A DNA stretch of 26,255 nucleotides from Schoenoplectus triqueter (lineage: Eukaryota > Streptophyta > Magnoliopsida > Poales > Cyperaceae): positions 1-26,255 of the forward strand of contig CAXKVV010000221.1 in the NCBI GenBank assembly GCA_964058805.1, given 5' to 3'. Both the position numbers and the translations under genes were made by a program. This document shows, one piece after another, positions 20,755 through 26,255 of this stretch (positions are counted from its first letter, which is position 1; every line of letters starts with the position of its first letter). The notes beneath the pieces were generated by a model, which worked only from the letters and a program-made list of their open reading frames with translations, searched no databases and was not told the DNA's origin.

Positions 20755-20975
20755 TTTATAACGGTTTTGTAAAAAGAGACGTTAAAACTATAAACTGTAA
20801 CATCTACTTTTTCCTTTCTCCTATTTAGCAATAGTTCTTGAGGTAAACCGTTGCAAACTACTTTAACAACGGTTGTTGTGATGAACCATTGCAAAATAAT
20901 TTAACAGTGGTTTTCACTTAAAATTGTTGCTAAATAAATGCTTTAACAATGATTCGTTTAAAGAACCGTTGTTAA
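20755..20975. repeat. Left subterminal hairpin array of CACTA element 2
   Basis: Inverted repeats of the TTTAACAACGGTT / AACCGTTGCTAAA type at about 20824-20857, 20862-20895, 20899-20936 and 20942-20975, each with a short AT-rich loop. Core sequence nearly the same as the left array of element 1, so the two elements are related. Confidence 0.78.
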
Positions 20976-20999
20976 TATTTTTTCTGAAACCTTTTTAGG

Positions 21000-21427
21000 T
21001 TTAGGTTTGCGCCGCTTCGATCATATTTTCTATCTCATCTCTTCTTCTTCCCTCTTCTTCTCTGTCTGCGGCTCTCTCCTGCTCGATCCTTCTTTGTTGG
21101 TCAAGTTGGTGCTGCATCTTTGATCCCCTTTTCTTCAGGTTTGTTGTTGATCTCCTTTTTGATCCCCTTCCCTCTCTTTAGGAATTTTGCTGCTAAGGTA
21201 TAATTTAAAATTTTAGACCTTTAGTTTAATTAGTAAATGTTAGTAATATTATTCTATATAGTTAGTTATATATGATCTATTGATTTAGATCTCTGATTTC
21301 ATACCTTTTTGTTCTATATAATAATCTGATTTTGATCTGCTGAGATAGTAATATTTTTAAGTAGCATGTGCATGTGTATAAATTATATTAGTGAATAATT
21401 AATTAGCATTACTTGCATGAAATTGAT

Positions 21428-21459
<32 letters not shown>

Positions 21460-21747
21460 AATATATATATGTAATTGATATTATTGTCATATAGGACCAT
21501 TTTACCAGAATTTCTAATAATTTAGGTCGGTGCCCGTTCGAGATTAATCTAATAGGGATTGATCTCAAATAGTTCTTGTTGGGACTGCTTTTTGAATATT
21601 TTGTCTCATATAATATTTGTGAAGATATGTTGGTTTCAATCTTATGTTTGAGAATTATCTGGTACAGTATTTCACCTTTTTTTCATGCGAGTACGTATGT
21701 GCATGCAAATGTGCATTGGCATATTATACTGAAATAAGTATAGTGAT
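21000..21747 (+). other. Leader and 5' intron of the TNPD-like pseudogene, with (TA)n
   Basis: A CT-rich segment (21020-21185) resembles a transcribed leader. AAG followed by GTATAA at 21198-21204 is a plausible donor, so the rest is probably a leader intron. It includes a (TA) microsatellite of about 25 bp at 21428-21452. No protein coding seen before the ATG at 21748. Confidence 0.45.
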
Positions 21748-24287
21748 ATGAATAAATGTCCGAAGTGTAAGGCTTCACGCTACAAATAGAAAGACGATCA
21801 TGCTGAAAATGACAAAGATGATGAGTCTGACAACCAAAAGAGGGCGGCAGCGAAAGTGTTTGGTATTTGCCGATAATACTAAGATTGTAGCGTCTTTTCT
21901 CAAATGAAAGAGATGCAAAATTATTACGGTGACATGCATAATATAGAAAAGAAGATGGAATGCTCAGACACCCTGCTGATTCTCCCGAATAGAGGAATAT
22001 TAACAGATAATGGCCCGATTTTAGTGATGAAATAAGAAAATTTGAGATTAGGATTATGCACAGATAGGATGAATCCTTAAAGCCAAATGAGTAGTCGTCA
22101 CAGTACGTGACATGTTCTATTGTGTGTTTATAATCTCCCTCCATGGTTGTGCATGAAAAGAAAGTATATGATGATGTCGTTGTTGATTTTTGGTCCTAAA
22201 CAACTGGATAACGATATTGATGTATTTTTGACACCATTAGTGCAGGACCTCAATAAATTATGAAGGGACAGCGTGCATTTATATGATGCGTATAAGAAAA
22301 AATATTGCATCATCTGGGCCATGGTTTTTTGTATGATTAATGATTTTCTCGTATTTGGTAATATGTCTGGTTTAAAAACAAAAGGAGCTAAAACGTATCT
22401 TATTTATGGGGATAGTACTCATTCTATAAGGCTAAAAAACTGTAAGAAAAATATATACATGGGACACCGCAGGTTCCTTACTCGATATCATCCTTATTGA
22501 TGGAAGAAAAAAGAATTTGATGGTAAAGTCAAGACCTGATAAGTGCCAGTGTCATTATCCAGAAAATAGGTTTATAATGAAGTGAAAAATATAAAAGTTC
22601 AATTTGATAAAGTGGTCAAACCCATTGTAGATGACAACAGATGGAAGAAAAAAATCTATATTCTGGGATCTTCCGTATTTGTCGAGTTTAGAAATCAGGC
22701 ATTGCCTTGATGGAATGCATATTATTAAGAACATTTGTGTAAGTATGGTTGGTTCGTTGTTGAATATTCAGGAAAAAAATAAAAGATGGTGTCAAAGCAA
22801 GAAAAGATATGGTTGAAATGGGGATTCGCCCGGAACTAGCACCAGTAGAGGTCAAAAAATGAAGTTTCTTACCGCGACGTGCTACACTTTGTCAAAGAAA
22901 AAAAATAGTTTTCTGGAGTGTCTAAAATCAATTAAGGTTTCAACTGGTTATTCCTCAAATATTTTCAAAAAAGTGTCAATCAAAGAACTAAAACTGATTG
23001 GTATGAAATCACATGATTGTCATGTTTTATTGACCCAACTACTGCTAGTTACAATTCGAGAAATTCTCCATCCAAAATTTAGACACTCAATTATGAAACT
23101 TGTTTCTTCTTTAACTCGATTTGTTCTAAAGTTATAAACCTAGAAACTTTGAACAAATTACAGTCCGACATTGTGCTAACCCTTTGTGAGTTAGAGATGT
23201 ATTTTCCACCTTTATTTTTTGACATCATGGTTCATTTAACTGTACATCTCATACGAGAAATAAAAATATGTGGACCCATATTTTTACGTTATATGCATCA
23301 TTTTGAAAGAGCAATGGGTCAGTTAAAAGGGCTAGTTCGAAGCCGATCCAAACCTAAAGGTAGCATCGTTGAATGATATATTGCAGAAGAGGTTATTGAA
23401 TTTTATACTGACTACTTAGATGGTGTTGAATCTATTGGCCTTCCGAAGTCGTGATAAGAAGGAAGACTCCAAGGGCATGGCACAATTGAATACAAACTTG
23501 TTATCAGGAGTCTTCAGTTACGGCAAAAAGCACACCTCAAAGTATTACAACACCTAACAGTTTAGCTCCATATGTGAATGAATGTCTGGCTGAGATAAAA
23601 TAACATAATCCTTTAAGGGAGAACAATTGGATCACCAGAGAGTACAATTTGCAATTTATAAAGTGGTTTGAAGAGAAAGTGAAATATCAGACAATAGAGA
23701 ATTTTAATGAAAATGTTCAATGGCTAGCATATGGACCTGGATCAACAGTGCATACCTATCATGGGTACGACTAGAATGGATATACCTGGTACACTAAGAA
23801 ACAATATGGTAAAAATACTGTGACATTAGAATCTTTATCGGGTACTGAAAAAGCATCCATGGATTCAAATTATGATTGAATTGAAGAGATATGAGAACTA
23901 GATTACGTCAAATTCAAGATTCCTTTATTTTTATGTAAATGGATCGACAATAGACGTGGGGTTCAAAAAGATGAATTTGTATCTATTAATTTTAACAAAT
24001 TGGGCTATCAAAGTGATCCTTTCATACTGGAAAAATAAGTCAATCAAGTATTTTACATTATGGATCCATCTAATAAAAAATGGCATATTATTCTCCATGG
24101 TAGAAGACGAATTGTCGGTGTTGGAAACGTCGTTGATGAAGAAGAATATGATCATTTTGATGAAATTTCTCCATTTTCTTCCGGCATCGACATCATGCCA
24201 ATTGATGATAATCAATATGTAAATTATTTGCGAATAGATCATGAAGATGACGTATGGGTTGAAAGAAGAACTTCAAAAAAAATCTAA
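21748..24287 (+). pseudogene. TNPD-like CACTA transposase (Transposase_21, DUF4218, DUF4216), decayed
   Basis: Nearly whole transposase in broken frames. N-terminus MNKCPKCKASRYK at 21748, a CxxC pair. The Transposase_21 region includes NLPPWLCMKRKYMMM (22132), FGPKQLDNDIDVFLTPLV, CKKNIYMGHRRFLTRYHP and KSIFWDLPYLSSLEIRH (22650-22700). DUF4218 follows: LKLIGMKSHDCHVLLTQLL, FFDIMVHLTVHLIREIK, ERAMGQLKGLVRSRSKPK, then YIAEEVIEFYTDYLDGVE. DUF4216 spans about 23720-24287: LAYGPGSTVHTYHGYD, NRRGVQKDEFVSINFNKLGY and WHIILHGRRRIVGVGNVVDE. Many in-frame stops (after ASRYK, after DLNKL near 22261 where Trp is expected, after GSIVE at 23374, after HGYD) and several frameshifts. Family role: cuts and joins element ends. 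Clearly non-functional. Confidence 0.85.
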
Positions 24288-24660
24288 GACTTAAATATTA
24301 TTAGTTGTAATTTAATGTTTATTGTAATTTTTATTTTGTGTGTTGTAATTTTTTTTATTAATTTTAGTTATAAATTTTATCTTATTTTAGTTGCAATTTA
24401 TTTTATCAGCATGCTAATTTTTGTTGTCATATTTGTTTTATTTTTTACTTTATTTTAGTTGCAATTTTTATATTTAGGCGTTCTAATTTTTTTAAAATTT
24501 TGTCATTTTTTATTTTTCATTTGTAATTTTTATATTTAGATTTAGATTTGTTGTAATTTTAGTTTAAATTAGCGTTGGATGATTTTTAATTCAATTTGGT
24601 TGTATTATGTATTTTACTTAAGTTATATTTTTATTTTTTATTTTAGTACAAAATAAATTG
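24288..24660 (+). other. T-rich 3' flank of the TNPD-like pseudogene
   Basis: T-rich, low-complexity DNA with several loose repeats of TTTTAGTTGCAATTT and TTGTAATTTTTAT. Probably the old 3' UTR or spacer; no gene. Confidence 0.5.
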
Positions 24661-24689
24661 GGATAAAAGAAATCGGGAAAAAGAATTTC

Positions 24690-24850
24690 ACAATGATTTT
24701 AGAAAGGAACCGTTGCGCCAAAGGTGTTTAACAACGGTTCCAACACATAACCATTACGAAATATTTAACAACGGTCGTACATAAAAACCATTGCGAAATG
24801 CTTGTTTAACAACAGTTTTTTGTATGAATCATTGCAAAAGTTTCATTTAA
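24690..24850. repeat. Third AACAACGGTT hairpin array, left-end-like
   Basis: GAACCGTTGCG, TTTAACAACGGTT, ACCATTACGAAA, TTTAACAACGGTC, AACCATTGCGAAA, TTTAACAACAGTT and ATCATTGCAAAA follow each other, giving three hairpins. The stretch before it (CACAATGATTTTAGAAAGGAACCGTTGC) aligns loosely with the start of element 2 near 20688. A TAGTACAAAATAAATTGGG at about 24644 could be a mutated CACTACAAAA terminus. Confidence 0.65.
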
Positions 24851-25257
24851 AATGCATAGGGCACGACTCTGCCGCGAAGTTCCATCGCAAAACTAAAGTT
24901 TTTTCTAAGTTCTTGAAAGTGTTAAAACCCTAGACCTCTCCGCCTCTCCTCCTCCTCCTTTCCACTGCGCCTAGCATCCAAGTCACTCTCCTCCTCCTCT
25001 GCCCTCCACCAGAAACAAAGTAATCCTTTGTGTATTTTCTATTTAGATGTTTGTGTGTCAATGTTTTTTGTTTGTTGCTTATTTTTTGTTTGCGTAAATG
25101 TATCAGATTGTTAAATGCTCATAGTTGGTTACTGATTGTTGTTTGTAATTTAGCTTGTTGCTTTATTTCTGTGTGATTGGTATATGTCATTATTTTGAGT
25201 CAATGCCCGCATCTCTATGTGCTTGCTACTTATTTTTGTTTTTGATGTTTACAGAAA

Positions 25258-25749
25258 TATGGGGCAAACGATCAAGAACTACATGTGAGGGTATATGCGT
25301 TGTCCCCCTTGAGAAGAGATATTGAGTTCTCAAGTGCTACCAACTGGTGTTAATGCTAGCAAGTACACCAACTTCATTGCCATGATTATGAAGGATCGTG
25401 TGTCAATAACTATTGAAGATTGGAAACTGGTCAATGCATACGACCCATATTTGAAGAATAAAATGTGGAATGAAATTAAAGTATAAAAGTAAATCATACA
25501 TCTTCCAAACTACTTTTGTAAATTTGTCACTTGTTGATATTTTTTGTTTTAGGAATTTTAAAATATTGAAAATGACATTGCCAAGAAAAATTCTCTTCGA
25601 ATAATGGGCAATCGTTGGAGGCAGTGGAAGAGCCGATTGAGGGTAAAATACATCTACAGAGCGGCCGGAGAAATCACTGCAATGAGTTCAACATCACTCC
25701 TCAGCAGTGGGTCGTGTTCTGTCAGCAGTGTGAGACCGAGAAGTTTAAG
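25258..25749 (+). pseudogene. TNP1-like accessory transposase (Transposase_24), partial and decayed
   Basis: A CT-rich leader (24930-25018) and a probable leader intron ending TTTACAG at about 25253 precede the ATG at 25258. The first block carries stops after NYM and after RCPP, then SKYTNFIAMIMKDRVSITIE and DWKLVNAYDPYLKNKMWNEI to about 25480. After an intron (acceptor TTTTAG before 25553) come IMGNRWRQWKSRLRVKYIY and, one frame over, CNEFNITPQQWVVFCQQCET to a donor AAG|GTAAAT at 25749. This is the Transposase_24 order seen in the other two copies. The C-terminal exons expected next are not found in the remaining 500 bp. Same orientation as the TNPD-like pseudogene upstream. Confidence 0.75.
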
Positions 25750-26255
25750 GTAAATTTCAATCCTAAACCTGGTCATGAGCCAGATCAGATATGGATCGGC
25801 CAGACCCGATCCATCTAATTATATATATTTTTAATTTATTTTATGATTTAATGTTAATTCAATCTTATATTCACTATTATGATTAATTATATTCTAAATA
25901 ATATTAAAGCACTTAAAATATATAAAAATACTTAAGAAATATTTAATCATTTTATTCGGGTTGGATCGGATGAAAGAAATATTGATCTAATTTTAAATGA
26001 GTCAAGTGGATCAAAAAATAATAAAATCATGATAATTCGATTCAAATCCGACTCAATCCGACTCAATCCGACTCATTGGGACAACATCAGTACGTGGAGG
26101 GAGATGGATTTTAGAACACTAGTAGGGATAATGTACCGCATCTCCACCAAATTAGTACAAGTTAACTAAATTTATACTAATGATAAATAAATTAAAATTT
26201 CTGATTAATAATTATATATTGAACGCGTGATGAGCAAAGCTGAAGCTAGCAAGTC
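25750..26255. other. Unassigned repeat-like sequence at the window end
   Basis: Starts as the intron after the TNP1 exon, then carries GATCGG/GACCCGATCC-type motifs (25775-25815), AT-rich DNA, and GGTTGGATCGGATG (25960). This looks like an inserted non-autonomous element, but no matching ends were found. Confidence 0.4.
26045..26074 (+). repeat. Three tandem copies of a 10-bp unit
   Basis: AATCCGACTC repeated three times without change, next to GATCGG-type motifs. Likely part of the subterminal region of an unidentified transposon. Confidence 0.8.

Larger units (their letters stand above)
20649..24650 (+). mobile_element. CACTA element 2: left end plus TNPD-like transposase remnant
   Basis: TACTACAACAGAATGG at 20649 closely matches the CACTACAACAGAT left end of element 1, with the first C changed to T. 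It is followed by a hairpin array (20755-20975), a pyrimidine-rich leader from about 21000, and a TNPD-like pseudogene in plus orientation ending at 24287. No right terminus was found in the window. The end given here is only where the next left-end-like array begins; the TNP1 remnant further on may belong to the same element. Confidence 0.65.

Noticed and set aside
21683..22144. Minus-strand open frame of 153 codons
   Set aside because: Opposite strand of the TNPD-like pseudogene. Plus-strand translation shows the recognisable transposase motifs.

Overview
The window is nuclear DNA from a plant, most likely a eudicot. The grounds are a PR-1 family gene, an R2R3-MYB gene with the two conserved plant intron positions (coding exons of 136 and 130 nt before the last exon), strongly AT-rich intergenic DNA, and several plant-type DNA transposons. 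The species cannot be told from the sequence alone. Two genes look intact; nearly everything else recognisable is transposon in various states of decay.

Layout. (1) 84-572, minus strand: an intact, intronless PR-1 (CAP superfamily) gene with signal peptide, six cysteines and a C-terminal CAPE-type peptide, followed upstream by a TATA box and, about 650 bp out, a palindrome rich in TGAC cores. (2) 2108-2169: a 16-bp direct repeat around a poly(A) stub, looking like an extremely truncated retroposon. (3) 2944-3530: a complete non-autonomous hAT-type element with a perfect 8-bp target duplication, built almost wholly of ACCCGT/ACGGGT arrays. (4) 3821-8557: a CACTA (En/Spm, CMC) element flanked by TAA/TAA. 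It holds a decayed TNP1-like gene followed directly by only the C-terminal part of a TNPD-like transposase, so the catalytic part is missing. (5) 10345-10974: a 5'-truncated LINE 3' end. (6) 11084-11546 and 12980-13604: two weaker hAT-like MITE candidates. (7) 16665-18206, plus strand: an intact R2R3-MYB gene of the RAX/MYB36/MYB87 type (subgroup 14). (8) 18914-20338: one end of another CACTA element with a minus-strand TNP1-like pseudogene. (9) 20649 to about 24650: a further CACTA left end and a nearly full-length but heavily mutated TNPD-like pseudogene. (10) about 24650-25749: another left-end-like hairpin array, a pyrimidine-rich leader and a TNP1-like pseudogene. The remainder to 26255 is unassigned repeat-like sequence.

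How the parts relate. The PR-1 and MYB genes have no visible functional link; they are two host genes separated by TE-filled DNA. The CACTA pieces belong together: they share the two-protein logic of the superfamily (TNPD = catalytic transposase, TNP1/TNPA = accessory DNA-binding protein) and arrays of about 36-bp hairpins next to their ends that presumably serve as binding sites. All are disrupted by stops and frameshifts, so none looks autonomous. I found no convincing new biological system. The most unusual structures are the G-rich hAT element, the CACTA element with unlike ends and a TNP1-to-TNPD-tail junction, and the palindromic repeat family inside one of its introns.
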